This document shows positions 1 to 10,073 of a DNA stretch of 64,000 nucleotides, piece by piece. This DNA comes from Acidithiobacillus sp. (lineage in GTDB: Bacteria; Pseudomonadota; Gammaproteobacteria; Acidithiobacillales; Acidithiobacillaceae), in the NCBI RefSeq assembly GCF_027322205.1, contig NZ_DAHVHY010000004.1:1-64000 (forward strand). Direction: 5' to 3'. A program made the translations under genes and the position numbers. The first letter of the stretch is position 1. Each line of letters starts with the position of its first letter. The notes below the pieces were generated by a model that made no database searches, was not told where the DNA came from, and saw only the letters and a program-made list of their open reading frames with translations.

Positions 1-533
1 GCGCCCAGGTGGGCGATGAGCAGATAGAGGAACCCGGCGCGTTGGCTATCGGCTTTTTCATGTTCCGTCACTACCAGAAAATACGAGGCCAGCGCCATGC
101 TTTCCCAAGCGACCAGAAAGGTGAAGGCGTTGGCCGCCAGCAGAACCAGCCCCATCCCCAGCAGAAAAACGTGGTATTGGAGCATCAAGCGGCGCAGTGC
201 CGGCCCGGGCAGGGAGCGGAAATAGCCGGTGGCAAACAGTGCTACCGCGCAGGCCAGCAGTCCCAGCAGGATCAGGAAAAATCCCGAGAGGGGATCGATC
301 TGGAAAGACCAGGGCAGCGCGGGGAGGGGGCCGCGCAGTTGCAGATGGTCCGGGGTGGCCGTCAGCGCGGTGAATCCGGCGGTGGTCAGGAGCAGGGCGA
401 CCATGCTGCTGAGGGGGAAGACCAGGCGGCAGGCGAGGGTCGGCCAGCCGCCCAGCAGAAAACCCGATAACCCCAGGCCCAGCCAGAGCAGTAATGCCCC
501 GGTGGCCAGATCCAGGGGCAGGCAGGAGATCAC
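1..533 (-). CDS. hyfB: Hydrogenase-4 / formate hydrogenlyase membrane subunit B-like (HyfB/HycC), 3' end outside window
   Basis: The ORF track misses this gene because it runs off the left edge. Reading the minus strand from a GTG at 533 gives a hydrophobic protein (VISCLPLDLATGALLLW...) containing the family-like stretch NAFTFLVAWESMALASYFLVV followed by EHEKADSQRAGFLYLL. That resembles HyfB/HycC, the NuoL/M-type proton-channel subunit of group 4 hydrogenases, an integral inner-membrane protein. The GTG overlaps the TGA of the upstream XRE-cupin gene as GTGA, so translation is probably coupled. Only about 177 residues are visible. A related Mrp/NuoL-type antiporter subunit is the alternative. 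Family call fairly sure, exact subunit less so. Confidence 0.72.
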   Translation of the reverse strand, partial: MISCLPLDLATGALLLWLGLGLSGFLLGGWPTLACRLVFPLSSMVALLLTTAGFTALTATPDHLQLRGPLPALPWSFQIDPLSGFFLILLGLLACAVALFATGYFRSLPGPALRRLMLQYHVFLLGMGLVLLAANAFTFLVAWESMALASYFLVVTEHEKADSQRAGFLYLLIAHLG

Positions 534-1075
534 TGGGCCACCACCACCAGCAGAGTAGTCGCGCCGTCACCGTGGTTGTGCCAGTTGTGGGGTAGGCGCG
601 GATCATAGTAGATGGCGTCGCCTTCTTTCAGCGCTGTCGATATGCCGCTTTGCTCAAAGGTGGCCGTCCCGCGGGTGACAATGGCGAACTCTTCGCCGTC
701 GGCGCTGGCGTAGGGGTGTTCACCACACTCTCCACCGGGTTCGAGCACCATCAGCAAGGGTTGCATCTTTTTTTGCGGCAGGCCGCGGGTCAACGGTTCC
801 AGTGAAGCATGGGAACCGGCGCTGTAAACCTTGCGGCGGTCACCGACGCGCATGATCAATGGTAAACCTGCCGTTTCTCCGTCATCAAAAATCGCGACGA
901 TAGGAATCTGCAGCGCTACGCAGATTTTCTCCAGCGTGGCGATGGAGGGGGAGTTCTGCCCGGTCTCGATCTGCGAGAGGGCGCTGGGTGAAATTTCGGC
1001 ACGTGCCGCCAGCCCGCGCACGGACCAACCCTTATCCTCGCGGAGTTGGCGAATTTTTTTGCAGACTTGTTCCAT
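530..1075 (-). CDS. XRE-family transcriptional regulator with C-terminal cupin domain
   Basis: This 181-aa protein has an N-terminal helix-turn-helix (about residues 5-60, GWSVRGLAARAEISPSALSQ then IETGQNSPSIATLEKI) typical of XRE/Cro repressors. A C-terminal cupin sensor barrel (about 105-180) contains EHPYASADGEEFAIVTRGTATF and a PRLPHNWHNHG strand with possible metal-binding histidines. The architecture matches PuuR-like regulators that sense a small ligand. It is followed without a gap by the hyfB-like gene (GTGA overlap), which suggests it regulates that operon, possibly with itself. There is no Shine-Dalgarno sequence before the ATG, and a -10-like TACACT lies only 7 nt upstream, so the message may be leaderless. 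The ligand cannot be told from sequence. Confidence 0.85.
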   Translation of the reverse strand: MEQVCKKIRQLREDKGWSVRGLAARAEISPSALSQIETGQNSPSIATLEKICVALQIPIVAIFDDGETAGLPLIMRVGDRRKVYSAGSHASLEPLTRGLPQKKMQPLLMVLEPGGECGEHPYASADGEEFAIVTRGTATFEQSGISTALKEGDAIYYDPRLPHNWHNHGDGATTLLVVVAQ

Positions 1076-1082
1076 GCACAGA

Positions 1083-1138
1083 AGTGTACGTTAAAACATG
1101 CATCATGCAATCTATTTTGAACGATGGTTGATTAACGT
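1083..1138 (-). promoter_or_regulatory. Putative promoter and operator of the XRE-cupin gene
   Basis: On the minus strand TTGCAT (1110-1105) and TACACT (1088-1083) are spaced by 16 nt and fit a sigma-70 promoter. The predicted start site falls at about 1076, next to the ATG at 1075. The -35 overlaps an 11-bp palindrome TGCAT-C-ATGCA (1099-1109). A second pair of inverted heptamers, ACGTTAA (1088-1094) and TTAACGT (1132-1138), flanks it. An autoregulatory operator is a reasonable inference. Confidence 0.45.
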
Positions 1139-1144
1139 GCCTCG

Positions 1145-2320
1145 TTAAAGAAATGCGGCGATGGCATCCTGTAGACGGCCAAATCTGATCCGCTCCTGTT
1201 CCAGCCGTAATCCGGGGCGGAGGCGATTGTCGCGGAGGATGTCGTAGAGGACGCGCTCGCTTTCGGTCAGGCGAGGCAAATCCTGTATGGTGGGCTTGTC
1301 TTCCTCACCCCAGAAATCCCGATGCGCCATCAGGGTTGCTTCATCCATGAGCAAGGTCTGCACCTGCGGAAAGTACTTGCGCAATTGGTCGAGGATGGCG
1401 AAGCCGTGGGTGTCGATGTCTCCCCAATAATGGAGAGTACAGTGCCCAAGCCAATGGGCCTGGGACAGTGCGTCCCAGCCGTAACCCGCGCCAAAAATGA
1501 CGATGGCGTTGGAGATACGGGGGAAGGCGAGGAAGTTGGTCTCATTTTCGGTGATGAAGACTCTGCGGACCGGTAAATCCAGGGTGGAAAAGCTGGCGGC
1601 ATCCAGGGTGATGTCGGGACAGCATGTACCGGGGAGCAGTGTTATCCTGGCATCCAGCAGCCGAAAGCGGATGCGCAGCGTTTTGTCGAGGAAGCCGTAG
1701 CGAGCAGCAAACTGGCTGACACCTCGATACTCTGGGGCGATGGCCTCTGCGGGCAGGAGAGCATCGCAGAGTTCGGACAGCACGGTGCGGTGCGCTTCGA
1801 CAAACTTGCTGTGGATGCCGGGAATATCCACCTGACGCAGGTAGATACCGGGGCGGGGATGGTCCGCCACCCAGTCCAGCACCGCCAGCAGTTGCGGCCA
1901 GACGGCAGCGTAGTCCAGCGCCTGCAGCGGTTTTCGGTGCAGCCAATCCAGCAGTGCAGGGTGCCGGGCTGCCGTTGATGTCCATATTGCCAGAAAACGC
2001 CGGGCATCGGGCTGCTTGCTGATCAGGGCGAGGGCATCGTCTGCGGTATCGACCCAGAGGGCGGCGGGCAGCCGTTGTACGCCGAGTACCCGGTGCCGTG
2101 TCTCGCGCCATTCGATGCGAATCTTCGGGGTGGCAGTCAGGGTGCAGATCCAGTCACGGACGGCGGCGAATTGTTCGGGCAGCTCTGCTGAATTCGGGTT
2201 TTTCAGGGTCAGCCGCAAGGGGAAAAGCGCAGCATCGGCGGTCAGTGCCCGCAGCAACTCCCCGCGCTCCCAGAGCCGCTGGAGCTGCTTGCGGACATCC
2301 GCCGCAGAGGTCCAGTTCAC
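1145..2320 (-). CDS. jetD: Wadjet anti-plasmid system nuclease subunit JetD
   Basis: This 391-aa protein has the DUF3322 (N-terminal) plus DUF2220 (C-terminal) layout of JetD, the Toprim-fold nuclease of Wadjet that cleaves closed circular DNA recognised by the JetABC SMC complex. The Toprim signature is visible: an acidic ITENE segment near residues 256-260 followed by GDIDTHG with the D-x-D pair at 301/303. Start is GTG at 2320, overlapping the jetC stop as GTGA. It is the last gene of jetABCD and 69 nt upstream of the XRE-cupin start. Length is normal and no key acidic residue appears lost, so the nuclease looks intact. Confidence 0.9.
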   Translation of the reverse strand: MNWTSAADVRKQLQRLWERGELLRALTADAALFPLRLTLKNPNSAELPEQFAAVRDWICTLTATPKIRIEWRETRHRVLGVQRLPAALWVDTADDALALISKQPDARRFLAIWTSTAARHPALLDWLHRKPLQALDYAAVWPQLLAVLDWVADHPRPGIYLRQVDIPGIHSKFVEAHRTVLSELCDALLPAEAIAPEYRGVSQFAARYGFLDKTLRIRFRLLDARITLLPGTCCPDITLDAASFSTLDLPVRRVFITENETNFLAFPRISNAIVIFGAGYGWDALSQAHWLGHCTLHYWGDIDTHGFAILDQLRKYFPQVQTLLMDEATLMAHRDFWGEEDKPTIQDLPRLTESERVLYDILRDNRLRPGLRLEQERIRFGRLQDAIAAFL

Positions 2321-5300
2321 GGGGCGAAGTCTGCCTTGTGCGCACGGTATTCCGCGATAGACAGGTTACGCAATTTGGAGTCCTTGCCACCTTCGTTGTG
2401 CACGAAGCCGACGTGGGCGACGAAGGGCTCGATGATGTGGATTTTCTGTAGCGGTGTGACAATAAGCAGTTGCAGGTTGAGTTGCTGGAAGAGACGCAAC
2501 CCGTACTGTGCCGACTCGTCGGAGCCACGACCGAAGGCCTCGTCAATGACCACGAAGCGGAAGGAGCGGGAGCGCACCGCGCCCCATTCCAGACCGAACT
2601 GATAGGCGAGACTGGCAGCGAGAATGGTATAGGCCAGTTTCTCCTTCTGCCCGCCGGACTTGCCGCCGGAGTCGGTGTAGTGCTCGTGTTCGCTGTCATC
2701 CGCGCGCCAGCGCTCGCTGGCGGCGAAAAGGAACCAGTTGCGCACGTCAGTGACTTTGGCGGTCCAGCGGCGATCCTGATCGGACAAGCCTTCGCGGCCC
2801 CGGAAGCGGTCAATGATGCTTTTGACCTGCAAAAACTTGCTTTCGGAATACTGGGCATCTTCGGAGCCGGTCAGCGTTCCTTCGGTGCAGCTGCGCAGTT
2901 CGGTCTGAAAGTCGCGGGTTTCGGCGTCGGGGCTGGGTTGGGATTCCAGTACGATATAACGACCGGGGTTATAGTCGATCTGCGCCAGGGATTCGTTGAT
3001 CCGGGTGATGCGTTCCCTGATGGTTTCGCGCTCGCGGGCAAGTTGCGCGTTAAAGTTGGCGATCTCGTTGATGGTGTTGACGTTGAGCAGTTCTTTGAAG
3101 CGAGACTCAAAGCGCGGCAGGTCGTCACTGTTCAGGGTATCGAGCAGATTCTGATATTCAAAACCAGCAGCCAGACTGGCATCGAAATCCTCGGTTTCCA
3201 GTTTGTAGGTGTCCTTGAAGGCAGACATGGCCTTGATGATTTTCTCGGCCAGCCCAGCGATTTTTTTGTTTTCGCTATCCATCTTGCTCTGCAGCCATTG
3301 GCGCAGTTCCTGCTCGCGGCTCTCGCAGGATTCAATGGTGAGTTGGTACTCACCGGCCGGTTGACTACGCAGTGCCTCCAGCTTTTGTGACAGAATCGGG
3401 TCAGCGGTGTTTCCCGCCAGTTGTTGCTGGGTTTCCTCCTGCAGTTTTTCAGTATCGCTCCGGCGCTGTTCCAGCTTGGAACGTTTGTCTTTGACCGCTT
3501 CCAGTTGGGTCTCGGTACTGCTGAGGCTCTGGGAGGCGTCCTGTAACTGTACATTCAGAGACTTAAGGATGTCTGACGCTGATTCCAGCGCCTGCCGTTC
3601 GTCCTCCAGGCGGGCGATTTCGGTGGTGATGGTTGCCCAGTCCAGTTCTTCATAGTCGTTGAATTCCTCTAGGCGGGCGAGGGTCTGTAGCCGCTCCCCC
3701 AGCCCCTTGCGGGCTGACTGGATGGCGCTCAGGCGGTTGCCGACTTCACTGAGAAAGGTTGCGAGCTGGCGCTGGCTAGCTTCCAGCGCGGCAATTTTAG
3801 CGGCGTTGCTCCAGCCCAGCACATAGCGGCTGCGATCATCGATGCGGTGACGGTCATCCTTTTCATGGCGTCCGCCGGGGTCTTTGATCTGGCCGACGCG
3901 GGTGATGGCGCGAGTCTCGCGGCGGAACTGCTCCGGGGTGCGGCAACAGGCCACGTCGAAACGATGGACCATTTCCCGCTCCAGCCAGTCGTAGAAGGGG
4001 GAATCAGGTTTGACAGAGAGTTTGCGAAGCAGGGAATCCGGGTGCAGTTCGGGCATTTCGCCCAGCTTGCGTGGTCGCACATGGAAATAGACCAGGCGCC
4101 CGCGCAATTGATTGCTGTCTACCCAGGCCGCTACAGCGGCGTAGTGGGCATCGGGCACCAGCAGGGACAGCCCGAAGTTGTGCAGCAAACGCTCTGCCGC
4201 ACCTTCCCAGGCACTATCCTCTGGCCGCACCTGAAGGAGTTCACCGGCAAAGGGCATTTCTTCTTCGTCCACGCCCAGCGCTGCACAGAGAGTACTGCGA
4301 ATCTGGATTTGCCGGGTGTCGATGTTACTGCGGCGTTGCTTCAGACTGGTGATTTCCACGCTTCGGAGTTCATACTCCTCGCGTCCTTTGCGAACGGTGA
4401 AATCCTCTTCCCGCTCCTGATTCTCCAGACCCGTCGCCTGCTCGCGCAGGCGCTCGCTGAGCTCGCCCAGTTGACCGCGCTGTTCCTGAAAAGCCGCCGC
4501 ATTTGCGGCGGGAGTCGCGGACATTTTCTCGACAAGCTCAACGTAACGGTCCGCCTTGTGCCGACGGCGGTCACGTTCCTGCCCGGCGCGCTGAATCTCC
4601 ATGCGCAACTGCTCCAAGCGGTTGCCGCCGTTCTGGGCGATAGCCTGATGGATGGCATCGACGGCCAGGCGTTGTTCGCTGCGGCGCTGATCCAGCCGTT
4701 GCACCTGCGCATCCAGACGGGTCCACTCTTCGTTGATACCGGTGAGGCGTTTGTCCAGCAGGGCCAGTTTCAGTCCGGCGAAGTGGGCACGCAGGCTTTC
4801 GCGGCACTGACGCAGATCATCGACCGTGTTTTCCAGGCTCCGGTATTGCGCGCAGTCGGCCACCAGCGGTGTCAGCAGTTGCACCTGACGCTTGGCCTTG
4901 AGCACGGCGGCATGGGCGCGGCTGAGGTTGTCGAAATGGGTGATGAGGGCGCCGATGCGCGGGGCGACGTCGAAGGGTTCCAGCATGTGACTGCGCACGA
5001 AGTCGGTGAGATTGCCCACGGATTTCATGGAGACGGTCTGGTGGAAGAGTTCCAGGGCTTGGTCGTTTTCAATGCCGAAGCGACGGCGGAACCATGCGCT
5101 GTATTTGGGAAAACTGTCTTCGATGTCGATGCCTCCGTCGCGCAGGCGCTTGCGCAACTGGCCAATGTCGGTGCCGAATCCGGAAAAATCACGGGTGATG
5201 GAGAGATCGCTTTCGGCCATGGCAAAGAAGCGGGCGGGCTGGCCCTGGGCATCCTTCATCCAGAAGATTTGCGCCAGGGTCACCGTGGATTCATAACCCG

Positions 5301-5685
5301 CATTATGGAAGACGCCGAGAATCACCGAGTAGCTGTTCTGACCGCGCAGAGCCACGGGTTTGGCCGCGCCCGTCACCTCATTGCGCTCCGATTTGTAATG
5401 CCCGAGTACGTAAGAGCGCAGGCTGCGCTCCTTGCTGTCGGCACCGGCGGCCTTGTTGTAGGCGATGCGCTGGGCTGGGACCAGCAGGGTGGTGACGGCA
5501 TCTACCAGGGTAGACTTGCCGGAGCCAATGTCGCCGGTCAGCAGCCCGTTCTGGCCGTCCAGAGTGAGGGTCCAGACGCGCTGGTCGAAGGTACCCCAGT
5601 TGAAGACTTCCAGCCGTTGCAGGCGAAAACCCGAGAGGGTGTCGTCGCCGAGAAAATCCAGTTCCAGCGCTTGCGCTTCAATCAT
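2317..5685 (-). CDS. jetC: Wadjet system SMC-like ATPase JetC
   Basis: This is the SMC-type motor of the Wadjet complex, which extrudes DNA loops to find small circular plasmids. The listed ORF begins further upstream, but ATG at 5685 ([12 protein letters not shown]) is preferred: it follows an AGAGGA ribosome site and overlaps the end of jetB by 8 nt, giving 1122 aa. Visible parts are a Walker A GDIGSGKS (residues 51-58), long coiled-coil arms rich in Gln/Glu/Arg (about 300-900), an ABC signature [15 protein letters not shown], and a Walker [11 protein letters not shown] near the C-terminus. All ATPase motifs are present. Length and motif order match type I JetC (COG4913-like). Confidence 0.92.
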   Translation of the reverse strand: MIEAQALELDFLGDDTLSGFRLQRLEVFNWGTFDQRVWTLTLDGQNGLLTGDIGSGKSTLVDAVTTLLVPAQRIAYNKAAGADSKERSLRSYVLGHYKSERNEVTGAAKPVALRGQNSYSVILGVFHNAGYESTVTLAQIFWMKDAQGQPARFFAMAESDLSITRDFSGFGTDIGQLRKRLRDGGIDIEDSFPKYSAWFRRRFGIENDQALELFHQTVSMKSVGNLTDFVRSHMLEPFDVAPRIGALITHFDNLSRAHAAVLKAKRQVQLLTPLVADCAQYRSLENTVDDLRQCRESLRAHFAGLKLALLDKRLTGINEEWTRLDAQVQRLDQRRSEQRLAVDAIHQAIAQNGGNRLEQLRMEIQRAGQERDRRRHKADRYVELVEKMSATPAANAAAFQEQRGQLGELSERLREQATGLENQEREEDFTVRKGREEYELRSVEITSLKQRRSNIDTRQIQIRSTLCAALGVDEEEMPFAGELLQVRPEDSAWEGAAERLLHNFGLSLLVPDAHYAAVAAWVDSNQLRGRLVYFHVRPRKLGEMPELHPDSLLRKLSVKPDSPFYDWLEREMVHRFDVACCRTPEQFRRETRAITRVGQIKDPGGRHEKDDRHRIDDRSRYVLGWSNAAKIAALEASQRQLATFLSEVGNRLSAIQSARKGLGERLQTLARLEEFNDYEELDWATITTEIARLEDERQALESASDILKSLNVQLQDASQSLSSTETQLEAVKDKRSKLEQRRSDTEKLQEETQQQLAGNTADPILSQKLEALRSQPAGEYQLTIESCESREQELRQWLQSKMDSENKKIAGLAEKIIKAMSAFKDTYKLETEDFDASLAAGFEYQNLLDTLNSDDLPRFESRFKELLNVNTINEIANFNAQLARERETIRERITRINESLAQIDYNPGRYIVLESQPSPDAETRDFQTELRSCTEGTLTGSEDAQYSESKFLQVKSIIDRFRGREGLSDQDRRWTAKVTDVRNWFLFAASERWRADDSEHEHYTDSGGKSGGQKEKLAYTILAASLAYQFGLEWGAVRSRSFRFVVIDEAFGRGSDESAQYGLRLFQQLNLQLLIVTPLQKIHIIEPFVAHVGFVHNEGGKDSKLRNLSIAEYRAHKADFAP

Positions 5686-6304
5686 TGGCAGTGTCCTCTG
5701 CGCGGCCTTCCACGCCGCTGCATTGTGCCTGATAGTCTGCCAGTCTCTGGTCAAAATCCGCCAGCCATTGCGCGTCGACAAAGGCCTTGAGGATACGCCG
5801 CACTTCAAAGCTGGCCGGGCCGCTGCTGGTCTTCAAGCGGCGCAGAAAACCCAGCTCGACAATTTTGTTGATGTGATTCTCGATCTGATCGACGATACGG
5901 GTCTCATTGCTGCTGTCGGGCAGGAAAACCCGCAGCAGTTCGACGATTTCCTCGCGACTCAGCACCAGACGAGTGTCGTCGCCGCCGGCATCGAATTCCG
6001 CCAGCTTTTTGCGCAGCAGGGCGAGTAGCAGGCTCACCGGAAAAGACAAAGATCGGCGGGCAATCAGGCGGGGCAGGGGTGTCACGCCCGGATCAGCGGA
6101 TTCCGGACGGCTTTTCAGAAAGGCATAGCCTTCGGCTTCGTCGAGGACCAGTTCCAGACCAAGTACGGAGATATAATCCCGCGCCTGCGGGTGCAGATTC
6201 AGCAGGTCGCCCCACAGGCGCTCATTGCCTTCCCGGTAGATCACGCCTTTGAGAAGGGGAATCACGAGTGTGGAAAGGCTTGCGGTTTCTTCTTCCATAC
6301 TCAC
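5678..6304 (-). CDS. jetB: Wadjet system subunit JetB (DUF4194)
   Basis: A 208-aa protein of the DUF4194 type, the MukE-like winged-helix partner that joins the JetA kleisin to the JetC heads. It shows the winged-helix-rich pattern [19 protein letters not shown] early and [13 protein letters not shown] in the middle. The longest ORF starts at GTG 6304, overlapping the jetA stop as GTGA; an ATG two codons later (6298) is equally possible. It sits between jetA and jetC with overlaps on both sides, so the four subunits are probably made in fixed ratio. Assignment rests on position plus sequence pattern. Confidence 0.86.
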   Translation of the reverse strand: MSMEEETASLSTLVIPLLKGVIYREGNERLWGDLLNLHPQARDYISVLGLELVLDEAEGYAFLKSRPESADPGVTPLPRLIARRSLSFPVSLLLALLRKKLAEFDAGGDDTRLVLSREEIVELLRVFLPDSSNETRIVDQIENHINKIVELGFLRRLKTSSGPASFEVRRILKAFVDAQWLADFDQRLADYQAQCSGVEGRAEDTAND

Positions 6305-7749
6305 CTCAGAAAAATGATGCGTGGCAACTGTGCCATTTTCTCGACGACAACGTTATTTCGGTTGCGGGCGCGCCAGCGAATCTGTTCTGGTGTGTCCTCA
6401 TCCACCGCCGTTTTGAAGGTCACGCTGCCGAGTTGCAGGTAGACCACCAGCTCCGCCAACCCCTGGCGCAAGGGCTGGGATTCAGTCAGTTCACGTAGAG
6501 TAATTTGGGCGTGGTCCTGCAAGGCGCGATGGATATGGCCTGTCAGTTGGGTCGTATCCACGAAAACCTGCTGGTAGAGCGCTGCGGCATCGACATCGTC
6601 TTCCCCGGCTTGCAGGGCGATTGCCGCAATCAGGGGCTTGAGAGTGGGGGTGTGCAAAGGTCTTTCCATGGGCAGTTCAATGCGGGCGCTCAGCTCCGCC
6701 ATTTCCATGACATCGCTCGTCGGTAGATCATCGCGCAGGGCCAGCGCCTTGGCTTCGATGCCGTGCAGAATGTCCATGATGCGCCGGTTTTCCAGCCAGG
6801 TCTTATCGTCCAGAAAGCGCCGCAGTTGCTGGGAGAGTTGCGCCACGGTGCGCTGGGTGTGTTCACCGGCTTCCAGCCAGTCGTAATGTACCCGCCGCAT
6901 GCGGGCGTCGGGTCGGAGTGCCGCCACCGGCCCCAACCCCAGTACCTGGTCGAGCATCGCCGTCAGTTCTTCCTGCCGCTGGCTGGACATGAGAAAGTCC
7001 CAGAAGGCGCGAAAGCTGCGCCCCTGATCGGAATCGGCGATGGCATCGCGTTCTCCCATGATCTCCTCCAGCAATGCCCCTTTGGCGCCTTCCCAAAGGG
7101 CAATGCGCTCGCGCACCCGCCGGTCCAGCAAGCGGAAGTTATGCTCCACTTCGCGGAAGTCGCCCAACAGTTCTCGCGCCAGTTGCGTAAATTGCTGAAA
7201 GCGGTCCTTGAGGGCGGTGTCATCCAGCAGAGTAATGTCGCCTGCCAGCACCCGCGCGATTTCCACGTCGATTTCATCCCGCCGTTTCTGCAACTCGGCC
7301 ATACGGATAGCGGGGTCGCTCTCGCTGCCCTCACTCATCTGTCTGAGCAGGTCGAAGAGGGTGAGTAGGCGCGATTCTGTCCCGACAAACTGTCGTGCTG
7401 TGAGGCTGTTCAGCCAGGCGATGGCCTTCTCCGTGGCCGGCGTCAGGTCAAACTGAGGTTCGTCACTGCCTTGCGCATAGAACTTACGTAGCCAGGATTT
7501 TTCCGGATTGGCCCAGTCATTCAGATAGTCGAGTGCGTCTTTGGGAAACGCTTCCGGCCCCAGCCGCTGGCGCAGGGCATAGAGCTCATCTTCCAGTGCC
7601 CCGGCCAGATCGGCGGCGGAAATGATGCGTACATTGGGCAGTACGAAGACCCGATGCAGAAAACTCGCCACCAGCGGCGCATGGTCCGAGCGCAGCAAGC
7701 GCCACGCCGGATGGTAGTTGCGCAGGGCGTCGAGGGTGATGAAGTCCAT
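6301..7749 (-). CDS. jetA: Wadjet system kleisin-like subunit JetA (DUF3375)
   Basis: A 482-aa protein matching the DUF3375 family, the MukF-like kleisin of type I Wadjet that bridges the JetC ATPase heads. The N-terminus (LRNYHPAWRLLRSDHAPLVASFL) is the characteristic opening of this family, and the middle has long helical Arg/Glu-rich stretches that would form the kleisin coiled coil. The ATG at 7749 lies 26 nt after the ychF stop on the same strand with only a weak purine-rich ribosome site. No obvious separate promoter is visible, so jetABCD may be expressed by read-through from rplY-pth-ychF. Confidence 0.9.
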   Translation of the reverse strand: MDFITLDALRNYHPAWRLLRSDHAPLVASFLHRVFVLPNVRIISAADLAGALEDELYALRQRLGPEAFPKDALDYLNDWANPEKSWLRKFYAQGSDEPQFDLTPATEKAIAWLNSLTARQFVGTESRLLTLFDLLRQMSEGSESDPAIRMAELQKRRDEIDVEIARVLAGDITLLDDTALKDRFQQFTQLARELLGDFREVEHNFRLLDRRVRERIALWEGAKGALLEEIMGERDAIADSDQGRSFRAFWDFLMSSQRQEELTAMLDQVLGLGPVAALRPDARMRRVHYDWLEAGEHTQRTVAQLSQQLRRFLDDKTWLENRRIMDILHGIEAKALALRDDLPTSDVMEMAELSARIELPMERPLHTPTLKPLIAAIALQAGEDDVDAAALYQQVFVDTTQLTGHIHRALQDHAQITLRELTESQPLRQGLAELVVYLQLGSVTFKTAVDEDTPEQIRWRARNRNNVVVEKMAQLPRIIFLR

Positions 7750-7775
7750 GGCTTTCAGCTTTCCCGATCTTTCCG

Positions 7776-8867
7776 CTACACGTTAAACAAAAAATTCAGC
7801 ACATCTCCATCCTGTACCACATATTCCTTGCCCTCGGCGCGCATTTTGCCCCCTTCTTTTGCCCCGTGTTCGCCCTTGTACCGAACGAAATCGTCATAGG
7901 CGATGGTCTGGGCGCGGATGAAGCCACGTTCAAAATCACTGTGAATAACCCCCGCCGCCTGTGGCGCCGTGGCGCCCACCGGGATGGTCCAGGCGCGGAC
8001 CTCTTTGACGCCGGCAGTGAAGTAGGTCTGCAGACCCAGTAAGTGGTACGCCGAACGGATGATGCGGTTGAGGCCGGGCTCCTCCAGCCCCAAGTCCTGC
8101 AGGAAAGCGCTTTGCTCCTCCGGCTCCAGTTCTGCCAGTTCTGACTCAATGGCGGCGCAAACCGGGACGACGCTGGCGTGCTGTTCAGCGGCCCAAGCCT
8201 CCAGCGGCGCCCGCCAGGGACCATCCTGCAACTCGTCCTCGGCCACATTCGCGATGACCATCAGGGGCTTCATGGTCAGCAGGCAGAGGCTGCGCAGATG
8301 CTCTTGCTCCTCGCTGTTCAGATTCAGGCTGGCGGCCGGCTTGCCTTCATTGAGGTGGGGCAGGAGGCGGGTCATGGCGGCAACTTCAGCCACCGCGTCC
8401 TTGTTGCCCCCCTTGGCCTGCCGCGCCACCCGCGCCTGGGCCTTCTCCACGGTGCTGAGGTCAGCCAGAATCAGCTCCGTCAGCACCACCTCCAGATCCG
8501 CCACCGGGTCTACATGGCCACTCACATGGACCACGTTGGGGTCCTCAAAGCAGCGAGTGACCAAGGCAATGGCATCTGTCTCACGGATATGGGCGAGAAA
8601 CTGGTTGCCCAGACCCTCACCCTGTGCCGCGCCCGCCACCAGCCCGGCGATGTCCACGAACCCCATGGTGGCGTGCTGTACCTTCTGTGGTTTGACGATC
8701 TCTGCGAGGGTCTCAAGCCGGGGATCCGGCACCGCCACCAGACCGACGTTCGGCTCAATCGTGCAGAAGGGATAGTTCTCCGCCGCGATACCCGCCCTGG
8801 TGATGGCGTTGAAAAGGGTGGATTTGCCGACATTGGGTAAGCCGACGATGCCGCAGGCCAAAGCCAT
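7776..8867 (-). CDS. ychF: Redox-regulated ribosome-binding ATPase YchF
   Basis: This 363-aa Obg-family P-loop protein binds ribosomes and prefers ATP. The G1 motif is GLPNVGKS near residue 8, G3 is [17 protein letters not shown], and the usual NKxD specificity motif is replaced by NVAE ([10 protein letters not shown]), the hallmark of ATP-preferring YchF. A C-terminal TGS domain ([18 protein letters not shown]...) is intact. It lies 9 nt after pth on the same strand; the pth-ychF pairing is widespread in proteobacteria. Length is normal. Confidence 0.97.
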   Translation of the reverse strand: MALACGIVGLPNVGKSTLFNAITRAGIAAENYPFCTIEPNVGLVAVPDPRLETLAEIVKPQKVQHATMGFVDIAGLVAGAAQGEGLGNQFLAHIRETDAIALVTRCFEDPNVVHVSGHVDPVADLEVVLTELILADLSTVEKAQARVARQAKGGNKDAVAEVAAMTRLLPHLNEGKPAASLNLNSEEQEHLRSLCLLTMKPLMVIANVAEDELQDGPWRAPLEAWAAEQHASVVPVCAAIESELAELEPEEQSAFLQDLGLEEPGLNRIIRSAYHLLGLQTYFTAGVKEVRAWTIPVGATAPQAAGVIHSDFERGFIRAQTIAYDDFVRYKGEHGAKEGGKMRAEGKEYVVQDGDVLNFLFNV

Positions 8868-8876
8868 AAGAAACTC

Positions 8877-9446
8877 CTAATCGCTATGCAGCGTTTTTTG
8901 TGCCGCATCCGTGCGGCCGCTGAGAAAATCGGGAAGTACGCCGAGACTGCGTTCAATCGCCTCGTCAATCAGGGCGTTATCCGCTGCCGTCGGAGCGCCA
9001 AGCACATAACCGATGACCGCATCTTTGTGCCCCGGATGGCCGATACCGATGCGCAGCCGCCAGTAATCGCGGGTGCCCAGGGCATGGTCGAGATCGCGTA
9101 AGCCGTTGTGCCCGCCATGACCACCACCGCGTTTCAGCCGTGCCGTACCTGGGGGCAGGTCCAGCTCATCATGAATCACCAGAATCCGTTCTACGGGCAC
9201 TTTATAAAAGGCGGCCATAGCCTGTACCGGGCCACCGCTGCGGTTCATGAAATCCTGAGGCATACACAGCCCCAGTTCCAGTCCGGAAGCGCGTGCCGTA
9301 GCGGCCAGGCAATGCCAGCGCTTCTCCATACGCAAAGACGCCCCGACCCGATCCGCAAGGGTCTGGAGCGTCCAAAAACCGGCATTATGGCGGGTCCGGG
9401 CATATTCCGCGCCGGGGTTACCCAAGCCCGCCAACAACCAGTCCAT
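8877..9446 (-). CDS. pth: Peptidyl-tRNA hydrolase
   Basis: A 189-aa cytosolic enzyme that releases peptides from peptidyl-tRNA dropped off ribosomes. It opens with GLGNPGAEYARTRHNAGF, carrying the catalytic histidine of RHNAG at about residue 20, and has the DELDLPPG segment with the helper aspartate, and the GGGHGGHNGLR loop. It lies 6 nt downstream of rplY and 9 nt upstream of ychF, so the three form one transcription unit. Confidence 0.97.
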   Translation of the reverse strand: MDWLLAGLGNPGAEYARTRHNAGFWTLQTLADRVGASLRMEKRWHCLAATARASGLELGLCMPQDFMNRSGGPVQAMAAFYKVPVERILVIHDELDLPPGTARLKRGGGHGGHNGLRDLDHALGTRDYWRLRIGIGHPGHKDAVIGYVLGAPTAADNALIDEAIERSLGVLPDFLSGRTDAAQKTLHSD

Positions 9447-9452
9447 AAGGCC

Positions 9453-10061
9453 TCAGGCGGTGGTCTCCGGGGCTTCTTCCGCCTCGGCACCAGTACGCGG
9501 ATTGTGGATGGAGACGATTTCCTTGTCATCCTCATGCTGCAGGGGCAGGAGGATGATGCCTTCGGGCACCGTGATCTGGGACAGGTGCAGACTTTCCCCC
9601 ACCAGCAGCTTGCCAATGTCGATTTCAATGGCCTCTGGCAGGCGGCCCACCGGGGCTTCCACTTCCACTTCCACCAGGGCGCGGTGCAGTACACCGCCGG
9701 CCTTGATACCAGCACAGGTCGTCTCGTTTAGGAAGTGGATAGGTACGTGCAAATGCACCCGCTCACCGGCATGAACACGTAAAAAGTCCATATGCAGGAC
9801 CTCTTCCTTGTAGGGATGCATCTGAATGTCGCGGATCAGCGCGGTTTCTTTCCCTTTGGGGAATTCCAGGGTGATGACGCTGGTATAGGCGCGGTCATCG
9901 GGCAGCAGTTTGCGGAGCAGGCGGGCTTCAATGCTGAGACCCAGCGCCGGCTTGCCGTCTCCGTACAGCACGGCGGGCACCATACCGGTACGGCGCAGGC
10001 GGCGGCTGGCCCGGCGGCCATTTTCTTCACGCGGCTCGGCCGCAATCGCAAAATCTGTCAT
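9453..10061 (-). CDS. rplY: 50S ribosomal protein L25/Ctc
   Basis: A 202-aa L25 of the long Ctc type: an N-terminal 5S rRNA-binding L25 domain (about 1-95, including GRRASRRLRRTGMVPAVLYG) plus a C-terminal TL5/Ctc beta domain ending in an acidic Glu-rich tail. The ribosome site AAGGAGT overlaps the TAA stop of the upstream PBP2 gene (TAAGGAGTCC), implying coupling of the two genes. The usual neighbour prs is absent here and PBP2 takes its place. Function is certain from family. Confidence 0.96.
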   Translation of the reverse strand: MTDFAIAAEPREENGRRASRRLRRTGMVPAVLYGDGKPALGLSIEARLLRKLLPDDRAYTSVITLEFPKGKETALIRDIQMHPYKEEVLHMDFLRVHAGERVHLHVPIHFLNETTCAGIKAGGVLHRALVEVEVEAPVGRLPEAIEIDIGKLLVGESLHLSQITVPEGIILLPLQHEDDKEIVSIHNPRTGAEAEEAPETTA

Positions 10062-10073
10062 TTTTTGGACTCC

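Noticed and set aside
58-606. 182-aa minus-strand ORF listed at the left edge
   Set aside because: Pro/Gly/Arg-rich and out of frame with the HyfB-like reading that starts at 533, which shows clear membrane helices and family motifs.
3847-5790. 647-aa open frame on the plus strand opposite jetC
   Set aside because: It is the antisense shadow of a GC-rich gene; no family pattern, no ribosome site, and jetC motifs on the minus strand are complete.
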